Shown here in pieces: positions 1-8,276 of a stretch of 64,000 bases of DNA. Numbering within the stretch: the first letter of the stretch is position 1; the number at the start of each line of letters is the position of its first letter. Source of the DNA: Herbiconiux sp. L3-i23. GTDB lineage: Bacteria; Actinomycetota; Actinomycetes; Actinomycetales; Microbacteriaceae. Where the stretch lies: positions 2,356,001 through 2,420,000 of the forward strand of contig NZ_AP025737.1 in NCBI RefSeq assembly GCF_023734115.1, written 5' to 3'. A program made the position numbers and the translations under genes. A model generated the notes under the pieces. The model was not told the DNA's origin. It made no database searches and saw only the letters and a program-made list of their open reading frames with translations.

Positions 1-48
1 ACTTCTGCGGGTGTTCGGCGCCTAGGACCCGCAGAACTGGGCACCTCG
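1..48. repeat. Truncated copy of a CCCGCAGAACTGGGCACCTCG palindrome
   Basis: The right arm, CCCGCAGAACTGGGCACCTCG at 28-48, is identical to the right arm of the complete palindrome at 62880-62937. The left arm (TTCTGCGGG at 3-11) is cut off by the window edge and has a mismatched base next to it. The element lies directly behind the 3' end of the PHP gene. It is probably a dispersed REP-like or terminator-like element. Confidence 0.75.
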
Positions 49-58
49 GCGTCCGGGG

Positions 59-916
59 CTAGTCGGGCAGGATCGCGGAGGAGCCCGTCGCCTCGGTGAG
101 GATGCGCTCGACGACGTCGGCGTCGGTGCTGTTCTCGCCCAGACGGTTCGGCTTGCCGGTGCCGTGGTAGTCGCTCGAGCCGGTCACGGCGAGTTCAAAG
201 CGGCGCGCGTAGTCGAGCAGGATCCGCTTCCCCGACTCGCTGTTGTCGCGATGCCGCACCTCGAGACCGAAAAGTCCCGCGTCGACGAGCTCGCGCATCT
301 CGTCCTCGGGCATGACCCGCTCGCGGCTGACCGCGGGATGGGCGAGCACCGGAAGACCGCCCGCCGCGCGCACCAGACGCACGCCCTCGAGCGGATCGGG
401 AGCGTAGTGCGGCTGGTAGTAGCCGGCGCGCCAATGCAGGATGCTCTCGAACGCCTCGCCCCGATCGCGCACATGCCCTCGTGCCACGAGCGCGTCGGCG
501 ATGTGCGGCCGCCCGATCGTCGCACCGGGTGACGTCTGCGCGAGCACGTCGTCCCACTCGAGCTCGTAGTCGTGCCCGATGCGCTCGACCATGCGCTCCG
601 CGCGAGTGAGCCGGTCGAGGCGGATGCGCTCCGTCTCGGTGCGAAGCGCGTCGTTCATCGGGTCGAAGAGGTAACCGAGCAGATGGACGCTCGCCCATCC
701 GCGCCGGGTGCTGAGCTCCATGCCGGGGATGAGCGCGATGCCGTTCTCGCGGGCCGCGTGCGCCGCCTCCGCCCACCCGGCCGTCGAGTCGTGGTCGGTC
801 AGCGCGACCGCCGCGAGCCCCGCCTCGGCGGCGGAGCGCACGAGCAGGGCGGGCGGCTCGGTGCCGTCGGAGACCGCCGAGTGCGCATGGAGGTCGGCAG
901 GTCCGAGCGCGCGCAT
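59..916 (-). CDS. PHP-domain phosphoesterase
   Basis: This is a predicted metal-dependent phosphoesterase of the polymerase-and-histidinol-phosphatase fold, of the YciV/RNase AM kind that acts on 3',5'-nucleotide bisphosphates or short RNA 5' ends. The metal-ligand motifs appear in the usual order: DLHAHSAVSDG near the N-terminus, ALTDHDS, PGMELS, VLAHPAVS and GSSDYHG near the C-terminus. I chose the ATG at 916 (285 aa) over the in-frame ATG at 988 because DLHAHS normally begins within the first few residues. A TACGAT -10 box also sits exactly 6 nt before this ATG, as in a leaderless transcript. It diverges from the EEP-family gene. The family is clear; the substrate is not known. Confidence 0.88.
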   Translation of the reverse strand: MRALGPADLHAHSAVSDGTEPPALLVRSAAEAGLAAVALTDHDSTAGWAEAAHAARENGIALIPGMELSTRRGWASVHLLGYLFDPMNDALRTETERIRLDRLTRAERMVERIGHDYELEWDDVLAQTSPGATIGRPHIADALVARGHVRDRGEAFESILHWRAGYYQPHYAPDPLEGVRLVRAAGGLPVLAHPAVSRERVMPEDEMRELVDAGLFGLEVRHRDNSESGKRILLDYARRFELAVTGSSDYHGTGKPNRLGENSTDADVVERILTEATGSSAILPD

Positions 917-922
917 CCCCTC

Positions 923-928
923 ATCGTA
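923..928 (-). promoter_or_regulatory. -10 box of a leaderless promoter (PHP gene)
   Basis: On the minus strand TACGAT is followed by 6 nt and the ATG at 916. Transcription would start at or next to the start codon, which supports this start. Confidence 0.5.
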
Positions 929-1033
929 GATCGACCGGGTCCGAGCATCCGGTGTCGGATCCGATACGAAGGGCGCCGAGCGCCTCACCGCGCGTCATCC
1001 ATCGCCGAGGACGTCGGCCGTTATGGTGAGCGC

Positions 1034-2065
1034 GTGGCCCGCCTGCTCGCCGCCGTCCTGGTGGTGGGCGCTGCCGCGATGCTGCTGATCCTGTTCTGGC
1101 CGCAGCTGTTCGACCTGCAGCGAGCGCCGCTCGTCGCCCAGGCGGTCACTCTGCGCGGCGGGCTCGCCGCGGGCGCACTCGTGGCAGCGCTGGTGCTCAC
1201 CGTCCTGGCGCTCATCGCCGTGCCCGCGAGGCGATTCCTGGGGTCGCTCGCGCTGCTGCTGCTCGTCTTCACCGGGGCGAACGTCGTGGTGCTCACCTCG
1301 CGTGGCTTCGGCGGCGCCGGCTTCGACATCCGGGGACCCGACGACCTGACCGTGCTGGCCTGGAACACCCTCGGCGACGCCGTTCCCGCCGCTACGATCG
1401 CCGACCTCGTGATCGACAATCGGGCGGACATCGTGTCGCTGCCCGAGACGACGGAGGAGGTCGCGAACGAGGTGGCCGCGATCGCACGCGCCTCCGGAGT
1501 CCCGCTGACCGTGCACACCGTCGCCTACGACGAGGTCGCGAAGGCGCGCTCCACGTCGCTGCTCATCAGCACGCGACTGGGGCCGTACCTGCTCACCGGC
1601 GACGGGACGACCGGGGTGCTGCCGAGCGTCGTCGCGACGTCGACGACCGGCGGACCCACGATCGTCGCCGTGCACGCGGTCGCTCCCCTGCCCTCCGAGA
1701 TGACGACGTGGCGATCCGACCTCGCGAGTCTCTCCGCCCTCTGCCTCGCCCCGAACACGATCCTCGCGGGCGACTTCAACGCCACCCTCGACGCCTTCGA
1801 CGGGCTCGGCTCCGACGTGGTCGGCGCGGACGGGCTCGTGGTGAGCCGCGGCGACCTCGGACTCTGCGACGACGCCGCGCAGCAGTGGGGTGCGGGCGCC
1901 GTCGGCACCTGGCCGACCGGCGTACCCGCCGCGCTCGGCACTCCGATCGACCACGTGCTCGCGACCACGAACTGGCGGGTCACCGGATTCCGGGTGATCG
2001 GCGACCTCGACGGCGCGGGCAGCGACCACCGCCCGGTCCTCGCGCAGCTCTCCCCCGCCGGCTGA
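1034..2065 (+). CDS. Membrane-anchored endonuclease/exonuclease/phosphatase-family protein
   Basis: The open frame runs upstream antisense to the PHP gene, so I place the start at GTG 1034 (343 aa), just before the first hydrophobic segment. About three membrane helices fill the first 90 residues. They are followed by an EEP-fold domain with VLAWNTLGD, IVSLPETT (metal-binding Glu), GDFNATLDAF, PIDHVL and GSDHRPVLAQL at the C-terminus, which contains the Asp-His pair. The layout implies a catalytic domain outside the membrane, as in many actinobacterial exported EEP proteins that act on nucleic acid or phosphodiester lipid. The substrate cannot be told from the sequence. Confidence 0.8.
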   Translation: MARLLAAVLVVGAAAMLLILFWPQLFDLQRAPLVAQAVTLRGGLAAGALVAALVLTVLALIAVPARRFLGSLALLLLVFTGANVVVLTSRGFGGAGFDIRGPDDLTVLAWNTLGDAVPAATIADLVIDNRADIVSLPETTEEVANEVAAIARASGVPLTVHTVAYDEVAKARSTSLLISTRLGPYLLTGDGTTGVLPSVVATSTTGGPTIVAVHAVAPLPSEMTTWRSDLASLSALCLAPNTILAGDFNATLDAFDGLGSDVVGADGLVVSRGDLGLCDDAAQQWGAGAVGTWPTGVPAALGTPIDHVLATTNWRVTGFRVIGDLDGAGSDHRPVLAQLSPAG

Positions 2066-2173
2066 TCCGCCCGCGGCCGCGACGTGAAGGTCGCGCATGG
2101 ATCGAGGCGTCGGCCGTCGGGATCCCGTGAGGATTCGGAGCGGTCGCCCCGAACGCGCGTAGGACTGCTCTTC

Positions 2174-2725
2174 GTGACCCTCACCGAGATCCTTCCGTCG
2201 CTGCGACGCAGCATCCCCGATCCGCTCGATTCCGCGGTGTGGCCCGATCACACCATCGCGACGACGACCGACCTTCTCTGCGGCGGCGTCTCGCTCGTGC
2301 GCCTCGCCGACCTTTGCGAGACGCCGTGCGTGCACACCGCCGACCGCCGCGTCGCGGGGCCCCGCGCCGACGGACCGCTCAGCCGCGAGCTCTCGGTCGT
2401 GGTCGTCACCGTCATCCTCGTCGGCCGTGACCCCGCCGGACACCGCACCCTGCTCGTCGATGCGCTCCTCGACGGCGCCCTTCCGCGGTTCGGGCATGCC
2501 CGCCTCATTGGTCGGGCGTCCACCGCGCGGCGGACGCCTGCGGCGCTCCTCCCCCACACCTCCGATGACCGGTGCGGCGATGTCGAGGTCCCGATGCTGC
2601 CCGACGATCTCGTCGCGGGCGATCTGCTCGCCCTGCCCTGCCGCGGCGCGCTGCGGCACGGCGACATCGTCGTCGCCGCCCAGGCCGGGACGACGGACAC
2701 GCCGGGACCCCGCTGCGGGCGATGA
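2174..2725 (+). CDS. Hypothetical protein, 183 aa
   Basis: I do not recognise this protein. The frame opens earlier, but residues before the GTG at 2174 look like non-coding translation, and this start gives a compact product beginning VTLTEILPSL. A T-A-rich TAGGAC lies 8 nt upstream, so the mRNA may be leaderless. It has a hydrophobic strand region (ELSVVVVTVILVGRD), four cysteines, and a late acidic-hydrophobic stretch with LPDDLVAGDLLALP. No clear membrane helix or signal peptide is visible. It lies 41 bp upstream of aminopeptidase P on the same strand and may be cotranscribed with it. Confidence 0.6.
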   Translation: MTLTEILPSLRRSIPDPLDSAVWPDHTIATTTDLLCGGVSLVRLADLCETPCVHTADRRVAGPRADGPLSRELSVVVVTVILVGRDPAGHRTLLVDALLDGALPRFGHARLIGRASTARRTPAALLPHTSDDRCGDVEVPMLPDDLVAGDLLALPCRGALRHGDIVVAAQAGTTDTPGPRCGR

Positions 2726-2754
2726 CGGGAGGAGCGTCCGACTCGCAACCGCGA

Positions 2755-2760
2755 GACAAT
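2755..2760 (+). promoter_or_regulatory. -10-like box before pepP
   Basis: GACAAT is followed by 6 nt (GGGGAG) and ATG 2767. The purine run touches the ATG and is too close to act as a normal Shine-Dalgarno site, so a leaderless start is the better reading. Confidence 0.4.
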
Positions 2761-2766
2761 GGGGAG

Positions 2767-4188
2767 ATGACGAACGACGCCGAAAGCCCGACCGAGGTCA
2801 CGACTCCCGAGACCAGCGAGGAGGCGTCCCGCCCGGCGAACTCCAACCGCGCCGCGCCGTGGCCCGCGTCCTTCGCCGGCTACATCGGCAGCGGCTGGGC
2901 CGACCGTGTCGACGTCGCCCAGCCCGAGCGCCCCCAGTCGGCGTTCGCGGCCGAGCGTCGACGCCGCCTCTCAGAGGCCTTCCCCGGCCGTCGTCTCGTG
3001 ATCGCCGCCGGCGACCGCGCAGTGCGCTCGAACGACACCGACTTCCCGTTCCGCGCCGACTCCGCGTTCTCCTGGCTCACCGGCTGGGCCTCCGACGCCG
3101 AGCCCGGGTCGCTGCTCGTGCTCGACCCGATCGGCGACGGACACACCGCCACGCTCTACTTCCCGCCCGCGGCGGGACGCGACACCGACGAGTTCTACGC
3201 GAATCCCGCCGTCGGCGAGTTCTGGATCGGCGCCCGCCCCACCCTCGAGCAGGTCGCGGCCGACCTCGGCCTCGCCACCGCCGACCTCGCCGGCTTCGAG
3301 AGCGGAGCCGACGACCTCGACGCCGCGCACGACGCGATCCTCGCCCGCACCCTCAGCGAGTTCCGCCTCGTCAAGGACTCCTACGAGATCGAGCAGATGC
3401 GCATCGCCGTCGAGGCCACCGCGCGCGGATTCGACGACATCGTCGCCGACCTGCCCCGCATCCAACAGCACGCCCGCGGCGAGCGCGTCATCGAGGGCAT
3501 CTTCAACACCCGCGCCCGCGTCGAGGGCAATTCGGTCGGCTACGAGACCATCGCCGCGTCGGGCCCGCACGCCTGCATCCTGCACTGGACCCGCAACGAC
3601 GGCCCCGTCGTCGCCGGCGACCTGGTGCTGATCGACGCGGGGGTCGAGCTCGACAGCCTCTACACCGCCGACATCACCCGCACGATCCCCGTCGACGGGC
3701 ACTTCACCGAGGTGCAGCGGCGCGTCTACGAGGCGGTCCGCGAGTCCGCCGACGCGGCGTTCGCGATCGTCCGCCCCGGCATCCGGTTCGCGGAGGTGCA
3801 CGACGAGGCCATGAAGGTGATCGCGGCGAAGATCTCGGAGTGGGGCTTCCTCGATGCCTCCGCCGACGAGCTGCTCGACGCCGACGACCAGCGGCATCGC
3901 CGCTACATGGTGCACGGCACCAGCCACCACCTGGGCATCGATGTGCACGACTGCGCGAAGGCGCGGCGCGAGCTCTACCGCGAGGGCGTGCTCGAGCCCG
4001 GCATGGTGTTCACGATCGAGCCGGGGCTCTACTTCCAGCCCGACGACCTCACCGTGCCCGAGCAGTATCGGGGCATCGGCGTGCGCATCGAGGACGACAT
4101 CCTCGTCACCGAGGACGGCGCCGAGAACCTCTCGATCGCCATCCCCCGCACGGCCGACGACGTCGAGGCCTGGCTCGCCCGTCGCTGA
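2767..4188 (+). CDS. pepP: Xaa-Pro aminopeptidase (aminopeptidase P, M24B)
   Basis: This 473-aa cytosolic metallopeptidase removes an N-terminal residue preceding proline. An N-terminal AMP_N domain (WADRVDV...VIAAGDRAVRSNDTDFPFR) is followed by the pita-bread catalytic domain. The five dinuclear-metal ligands are visible: Asp in LIDAGVELDS, Asp in YTADITRT, His in HGTSHHLGIDVHD, Glu in FTIEPGLYF and Glu in GVRIEDDILV. The ATG at 2767 is chosen because the longer frame covers the preceding hypothetical gene in another frame. The first 35 residues are rich in Glu, Thr and Ser and probably disordered. Both family and activity are well supported. Confidence 0.93.
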   Translation: MTNDAESPTEVTTPETSEEASRPANSNRAAPWPASFAGYIGSGWADRVDVAQPERPQSAFAAERRRRLSEAFPGRRLVIAAGDRAVRSNDTDFPFRADSAFSWLTGWASDAEPGSLLVLDPIGDGHTATLYFPPAAGRDTDEFYANPAVGEFWIGARPTLEQVAADLGLATADLAGFESGADDLDAAHDAILARTLSEFRLVKDSYEIEQMRIAVEATARGFDDIVADLPRIQQHARGERVIEGIFNTRARVEGNSVGYETIAASGPHACILHWTRNDGPVVAGDLVLIDAGVELDSLYTADITRTIPVDGHFTEVQRRVYEAVRESADAAFAIVRPGIRFAEVHDEAMKVIAAKISEWGFLDASADELLDADDQRHRRYMVHGTSHHLGIDVHDCAKARRELYREGVLEPGMVFTIEPGLYFQPDDLTVPEQYRGIGVRIEDDILVTEDGAENLSIAIPRTADDVEAWLARR

Positions 4189-4191
4189 CTC

Positions 4192-4273
4192 ACCCCCGCG
4201 AGCGCGGTGTGTTGCTGCGAGTGCGCTTGTATAAACACCCGCGCTGGGAGCAACACACCGCGCTCGCGGGGGT
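4192..4273. repeat. 25-bp perfect inverted repeat between convergent genes
   Basis: ACCCCCGCGAGCGCGGTGTGTTGCT at 4192-4216 pairs perfectly with 4249-4273 across a 32-nt loop. The loop itself carries GCGAGTGCGC and a reversed, diverged part of the stem, as if one element copied into another. It lies between the 3' ends of pepP and the stress-protein gene, so it could terminate both transcripts. Its length far exceeds what a terminator needs, which suggests a dispersed palindromic element. Confidence 0.85.
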
Positions 4274-4281
4274 GGCGGACC

Positions 4282-4791
4282 CTAGAGGGTGGGGGCGGTG
4301 CCCAGGAGGTTGCGGGCGCGGCCCGCGCTGTCGGGGTTGACGACCAGGACGTAGCTGCTCGCGAGCACCGTCTGGGTCGAGGTGAAGTCGCGCACCCGCC
4401 GGGTGATCGCGTAGCTGCCGATGCCGAACAGCATTCCGAACGCGGCGCCGATCAGCGCCGCCCCGATCGCGGCCGTCAGCGCGCCCGCCGCCTCCGGCGT
4501 GAACAGCAGCAGGACGACGCCGAAGAACAGACCGAGCCAGAGTCCCGAGATCGCACCGGCACCGGCGGCGCGCCCCCAGGTCAGCTTGCCGGTGACCCGC
4601 TCGACGCTCTTCAGGTCGTTGCCGACGATCGAGACCTCCTTCACCGGGAAGTCCGCCTTCACGAGAGCGTCGACCGCCTGCTGCGCCTCGGCGTAGGTGT
4701 CGTAGCTCGCGACCTCCTCGCCCTTCGGCAGCGACGGCTGGAGCGGACGACGGGCGCCCAGGGGTGCGTTCGGCGTGGACATGCCTGACAT
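4282..4791 (-). CDS. General stress protein 17M-like membrane protein
   Basis: The 169-aa protein has an N-terminal domain of the YflT/GSP17M type (GEEVASYDTYAEAQQAVDAL, followed by VKEVSIVGND). Two adjacent glycine/alanine-rich membrane helices follow at about residues 75-125 (ISGLWLGLFFGVVLLLF and the following AAIGAALIGAAFGMLFGIG). The C-terminus is short and soluble. The family is linked to general stress in Gram-positive bacteria; its biochemical role is unknown. A second ATG at 4782 is an equally possible start, because CAGAAT stands 7 nt before it. The gene diverges from the MgtE-like gene. Confidence 0.8.
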   Translation of the reverse strand: MSGMSTPNAPLGARRPLQPSLPKGEEVASYDTYAEAQQAVDALVKADFPVKEVSIVGNDLKSVERVTGKLTWGRAAGAGAISGLWLGLFFGVVLLLFTPEAAGALTAAIGAALIGAAFGMLFGIGSYAITRRVRDFTSTQTVLASSYVLVVNPDSAGRARNLLGTAPTL

Positions 4792-4897
4792 TCTGCCCGA
4801 CGCGCGCCGAACCCGACAGGGAGCGGTCCGAGTGAACGCTCTGCGTTCGTCATGCGTCGGCTCGCGCGGTTCGCGACGTCCGTCCGATCCCGGCGAG

Positions 4898-4903
4898 TAG
4901 ATT
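4898..4903 (+). promoter_or_regulatory. -10 box of a leaderless promoter (MgtE-like gene)
   Basis: TAGATT is followed by 7 nt and ATG 4911. No Shine-Dalgarno sequence is present. The box would drive the three overlapping genes up to mrp. Confidence 0.55.
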
Positions 4904-4910
4904 TGACGGT

Positions 4911-6230
4911 ATGAGTGCGGTCAGGATCTTCGTGGCGCGACTGGTCGGCCGCACCGTCTTCGACCCTCAGGGCGACCGGCTCGGCAAAGTCCGCGACCTC
5001 GTCGTCGTCTACCGCCGCACCGAGCCGCCGCAGGTCGTGGGGCTCGTCGTCGAGATCCCCGGCAAGCGCCGCGTGTTCCTCTCGATCGGCCGCGTGACGA
5101 GCATCAGCTCCGGGCAGATCATCTCCACCGGCCTCATCAACGTCCGCCGCTTCGAGCAGCGCACCAGCGAGGTGCGCATCATCGCCGAGATGCTCGGCCG
5201 CCGCGTGGTCCTCACCGACGGCAGCGGCGAGGCCACCATCGAGGACGTCTCGATCGAGGAGTCGGCCCCCGGCGAGTGGGAGGTCGCCCAGCTCTTCGTG
5301 CGCAAGCCGAAGACGAGCGCCAGCCCGTTCGCAAAGGGTCAGACGGCGTTCGTCACCTGGAACGAGGTGCGCGAGCGCGCCGCGAAGGGCGAGAACCAGT
5401 CCGCGGCGCAGCTGATCGCCACCTACTCGGACATGAAGCCCGCCGACCTCGCGAGCACCCTGCTCGACCTGCCCGACAAGCGCATGGTCGAGGTCGCCCA
5501 CGAGCTCCCCGACGAGCGTCTCGCCGACGTGCTCGAGGAGATGCCCGAGAGCGAGCAGGTGCGCATCCTCGCCCGGCTCGGCGACGAACGCGCCGCCGAC
5601 GTCCTCGACGCCATGCAGCCCGACGACGCCGCCGACCTCATCGCGCAGCTGCCCGAGGAGCGCGGTGAGGCGCTGCTCGACCTGATGCAGCCCGAAGAGG
5701 CCGATGACGTGCGCAAGCTGCTCGAGTACGCGCCCGACACCGCGGGTGGTCTGATGACCCCCGAGCCGATCATCCTCTCGGCCGACGCGACCGTCGCCGA
5801 GGGGCTCGCGCTCATCCGCCGCCACGAGCTCGCCCCCGCCCTCGGCGCCGCGGTGTGCGTGACACTGCCGCCGTACGAGCCGCCGACCGGGCGTTTCCTC
5901 GGCATGGTGCACTTCCAGCGGATGCTGCGCTACCCGCCGGCCGAGCGTCTCGGCACGCTCGTCGACCCGTCGCTCGACCCCGTCACCGCCGACGCCCCTG
6001 CCTCCGAGGTCACCAGGATCCTCGCGAGCTACAACCTCGTGAGCGTGCCCGTCGTCGACGCGAACAACCGCCTGCTCGGGGTCGTGACGATCGACGACGT
6101 GCTCGACCATCTGCTGCCCGACGATTGGCGCGGCGGCAGATCGTCGCGGCAGGTGCGTTCGCGCGCCGCCGCCGCACGCAGAGTCCCGTCCGTCACGACC
6201 ACGAGGAGGCGCACCGATGGCACGTCCTGA
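4911..6230 (+). CDS. MgtE intracellular-domain/CBS protein without transporter helices
   Basis: This 439-aa soluble protein begins with a PRC-barrel-like region (VARLVGRTVFDPQGDRLGKV). Superhelical MgtE_N repeats follow (ADLASTLLDLPDKRMVEV, ADVLEEMPESEQVRILARL, AADVLDAMQPDDAADLIAQL), then two CBS motifs, the second reading VSVPVVDANNRLLGVVTIDD. True MgtE Mg2+ channels continue into five membrane helices. Those are absent here, so the protein is probably a Mg2+ or nucleotide sensor rather than a channel. Its stop overlaps the next gene by 14 bp, implying translational coupling to the DUF1003 membrane protein, which may be its membrane partner. That partnership is inferred from gene order only. 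Confidence 0.85.
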   Translation: MSAVRIFVARLVGRTVFDPQGDRLGKVRDLVVVYRRTEPPQVVGLVVEIPGKRRVFLSIGRVTSISSGQIISTGLINVRRFEQRTSEVRIIAEMLGRRVVLTDGSGEATIEDVSIEESAPGEWEVAQLFVRKPKTSASPFAKGQTAFVTWNEVRERAAKGENQSAAQLIATYSDMKPADLASTLLDLPDKRMVEVAHELPDERLADVLEEMPESEQVRILARLGDERAADVLDAMQPDDAADLIAQLPEERGEALLDLMQPEEADDVRKLLEYAPDTAGGLMTPEPIILSADATVAEGLALIRRHELAPALGAAVCVTLPPYEPPTGRFLGMVHFQRMLRYPPAERLGTLVDPSLDPVTADAPASEVTRILASYNLVSVPVVDANNRLLGVVTIDDVLDHLLPDDWRGGRSSRQVRSRAAAARRVPSVTTTRRRTDGTS

Positions 6231-6816
6231 GCAGGCGCCCCGCGCCGATCGCGACTACGCGCTCGACTCCCCCAAGGGCCTCCGCGCGAGCGCCCGCCGC
6301 GGCAACCGGATCAGCCGCGACCGATTCGGCCGCTTCACCGAGTTCGTCGCGCGGGCCATGGGCACCCCGGCGTTCCTGCTGTTCCTGTCGCTGTTCGTCA
6401 TCCTCTGGATGGCGTTCAACAGTTACGCCCCGCAGGGCTGGCGGTTCGACGACGCGGCGATCGGATTCACCGCCCTCACCCTCGTGCTGTCGTTGCAGGC
6501 GTCGTACGCGGCGCCGCTGATCCTGCTGGCGCAGAACCGGCAGGACGACCGCGACCGCGTGCAGATCGAGCAGGACCGTCAGCGCGCCGAACGCAACCTC
6601 GCCGACACCGAGTACCTCGCACGCGAGGTCGTGGCGCTGCGCCTGCTGGTCCGTGACATGGCGTCGAAGGACTTCATCCGCGCCGAGCTGCGCGCGCTGC
6701 TCGAGGAGTTGGACAAGCGCGACGACGCCCTCACCGCGGTCGCCGACGATCCCGCCGACGCCGAGGGTGGCGCACCGGTGCGCCGGGTCGCCGACACCCG
6801 ACTCGGAGACGCCTGA
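6217..6816 (+). CDS. DUF1003 membrane protein
   Basis: The 199-aa product has a basic N-terminus, then two membrane helices (FLLFLSLFVILWMAFN and GFTALTLVLSLQASYAAPL) joined by a short loop. The conserved ILLAQNRQDDRDR segment comes next, followed by a long charged helix likely to form a coiled coil. This is the DUF1003 layout. The start ATG lies inside the end of the MgtE-like gene, and the stop TGA shares a base with the mrp start (ATGA). The three genes therefore form one coupled unit. The function of DUF1003 is unknown. Confidence 0.88.
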   Translation: MARPEQAPRADRDYALDSPKGLRASARRGNRISRDRFGRFTEFVARAMGTPAFLLFLSLFVILWMAFNSYAPQGWRFDDAAIGFTALTLVLSLQASYAAPLILLAQNRQDDRDRVQIEQDRQRAERNLADTEYLAREVVALRLLVRDMASKDFIRAELRALLEELDKRDDALTAVADDPADAEGGAPVRRVADTRLGDA

Positions 6817-7970
6817 TGAGCATCGACCAGACCGTTCCCGAGGCGCCGCTCGTCACGGCGATCCGCGAGAGGCTGCGCGGGGTCATCGACCCCGAGATCC
6901 GCAAGTCGATCGTCGACCTCGGCATGGTCGGCGGCATCGCCGTCGACGACGCCGGCCGCGCCGACGTCGAGGTGCGGCTCACCATCGTCGGCTGCCCCGC
7001 CGCCGACCGCATCGAACGCGACGTGCACCAGGCCGTCGCGTCGGTCGACGGGGTCAGCGCGGCGACCGTCGACGTCACCGTGATGACACCGAAGGAGCGC
7101 ACCGACCTCACGTCGCGGCTCCGTGGCAGCCGGCCCCGCGGTTCGCGGTTCGGGCCCGAATCGTTGACCCGCGTCTTCGCCGTGACCAGCGGCAAGGGCG
7201 GCGTCGGCAAGTCGACCCTCACCGCCAACCTGGCGGTCGCGCTCGCCTCGCGCGGCCTCGCCGTCGGGCTGATCGACGCCGACGTCTACGGCTTCTCGAT
7301 CCCCGGCATCCTGGGCGTCGACCCCGACGCGACGCCGACGAAGGTCGGCGAGCTCATGCTGCCTCCCGTCGCCCATGGGGTGAAGGTCATCTCGATCGGG
7401 ATGTTCCTCACGCCCGAGCAGCGCGGACAGGCGGTCGCGTGGCGCGGCCCGATGCTGCACCGCACCGTCGCCCAATTCGTCACCGACGTCTTCTTCGGCG
7501 ACCTCGACGTCCTGCTGCTCGACCTGCCACCGGGCACCGGCGACGTCGCGATCTCCGTCGGCCAGCTGCTTCCGAACGCCGAGGTACTCGTGGTCACGAC
7601 CCCGCAGAACGCGGCGGCGGATGTGGCAGAACGCTCGGGCACCGTCGCGCGCCAGACCGGCCAGAAGGTCGTCGGCGTCATCGAGAACATGGCGGGGCTG
7701 CCTCAGCCCGACGGCTCGATCCTCGAGCTCTTCGGCAGCGGCGGCGGCGCCGAGACGGCACGGCGACTCTCGGCGGGCGGCGAGGACGTTCCCCTGCTCG
7801 GTTCGATCCCGCTGAGCGTCGACCTCCGCACCGGCGGCGACACCGGACGGCCGATCGTCCTCACCGATCCGGAGGATCCGGCGGCGAAGGAGATCCTGCG
7901 GATCGCCGACTCGCTCGCGGTCAGGAAGTCGAGCCTCGCGGGCAAGGCGCTGCCGCTGTCACCGCGCTGA
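6816..7970 (+). CDS. mrp: Mrp/NBP35-family P-loop ATPase
   Basis: This 384-aa protein is an ApbC/Mrp-type ATPase, a family that carries or transfers Fe-S clusters. An N-terminal MIP18/DUF59 domain (LRGVIDPEIRKSIVDLGMV) precedes the ATPase domain. The ATPase domain has the deviant Walker A SGKGGVGKST, the DADVYGFSIPG switch and VLLLDLPPGTGD. The CxxC pair used by many family members to bridge a cluster between subunits is missing: the region reads VIENMAGLPQPDGSILELFG with no cysteine. Cluster binding by the classical route is therefore doubtful. It is the last gene of the overlapping MgtE-DUF1003-mrp set. Confidence 0.92.
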   Translation: MSIDQTVPEAPLVTAIRERLRGVIDPEIRKSIVDLGMVGGIAVDDAGRADVEVRLTIVGCPAADRIERDVHQAVASVDGVSAATVDVTVMTPKERTDLTSRLRGSRPRGSRFGPESLTRVFAVTSGKGGVGKSTLTANLAVALASRGLAVGLIDADVYGFSIPGILGVDPDATPTKVGELMLPPVAHGVKVISIGMFLTPEQRGQAVAWRGPMLHRTVAQFVTDVFFGDLDVLLLDLPPGTGDVAISVGQLLPNAEVLVVTTPQNAAADVAERSGTVARQTGQKVVGVIENMAGLPQPDGSILELFGSGGGAETARRLSAGGEDVPLLGSIPLSVDLRTGGDTGRPIVLTDPEDPAAKEILRIADSLAVRKSSLAGKALPLSPR

Positions 7971-8005
7971 CGCCGACCCGGCGTCAGCGGTTCGCTCGGC
8001 GCGAC

Positions 8006-8122
8006 TCAGACGCGGCGGGTGGGGATGCGACGGTAGCCGTCGCGGGCGGTGACCAGCACGGTCGCAACGGCGCCGGTGGCGGCGAGAAGGCCGAACAGAG
8101 CGAGAACGACGGATGCGATCAT
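8006..8122 (-). CDS. Small single-helix membrane protein, 38 aa
   Basis: Read on the minus strand from ATG 8122, this frame gives a 38-residue protein starting MIASVVLALFGLLAATGA. One membrane helix is followed by a basic tail (RDGYRRIPTRRV). A GGAGGG Shine-Dalgarno sequence lies about 9 nt upstream. It ends 36 bp past the convergent mrp stop and its 5' end faces the divergent LysR gene, so it is a natural target of that regulator. Amphipathic composition, a clean ribosome site and a basic cytoplasmic tail argue that it is real, although it is shorter than usual gene-calling limits. The function is unknown. Confidence 0.65.
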   Translation of the reverse strand: MIASVVLALFGLLAATGAVATVLVTARDGYRRIPTRRV

Positions 8123-8264
8123 GACGAGGAACCCTCCACGGTCACCCGGAGATGCCGGGCGTCAGCGCCGTTCGAAAGCCGACGCAATCCATAGTGAACC
8201 GCTTCTGTCTGTTTAGGACAATCTCATAGTTCTATGCCGACTCATTAGACGCACTTCACCGTTG

Positions 8265-8270
8265 TAGAGT
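8265..8270 (+). promoter_or_regulatory. -10 box of a leaderless promoter (LysR gene)
   Basis: TAGAGT is followed by 6 nt and ATG 8277. The 154-bp divergent space is AT-richer than its surroundings and would hold the LysR binding site for both this gene and the small membrane gene. Confidence 0.5.
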
Positions 8271-8276
8271 CGTGCC

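Noticed and set aside
995-2659. 554-aa minus-strand frame
   Set aside because: Antisense to the EEP-family gene and the hypothetical gene; low-complexity Arg/Glu/Gly/Asp content, no motif.
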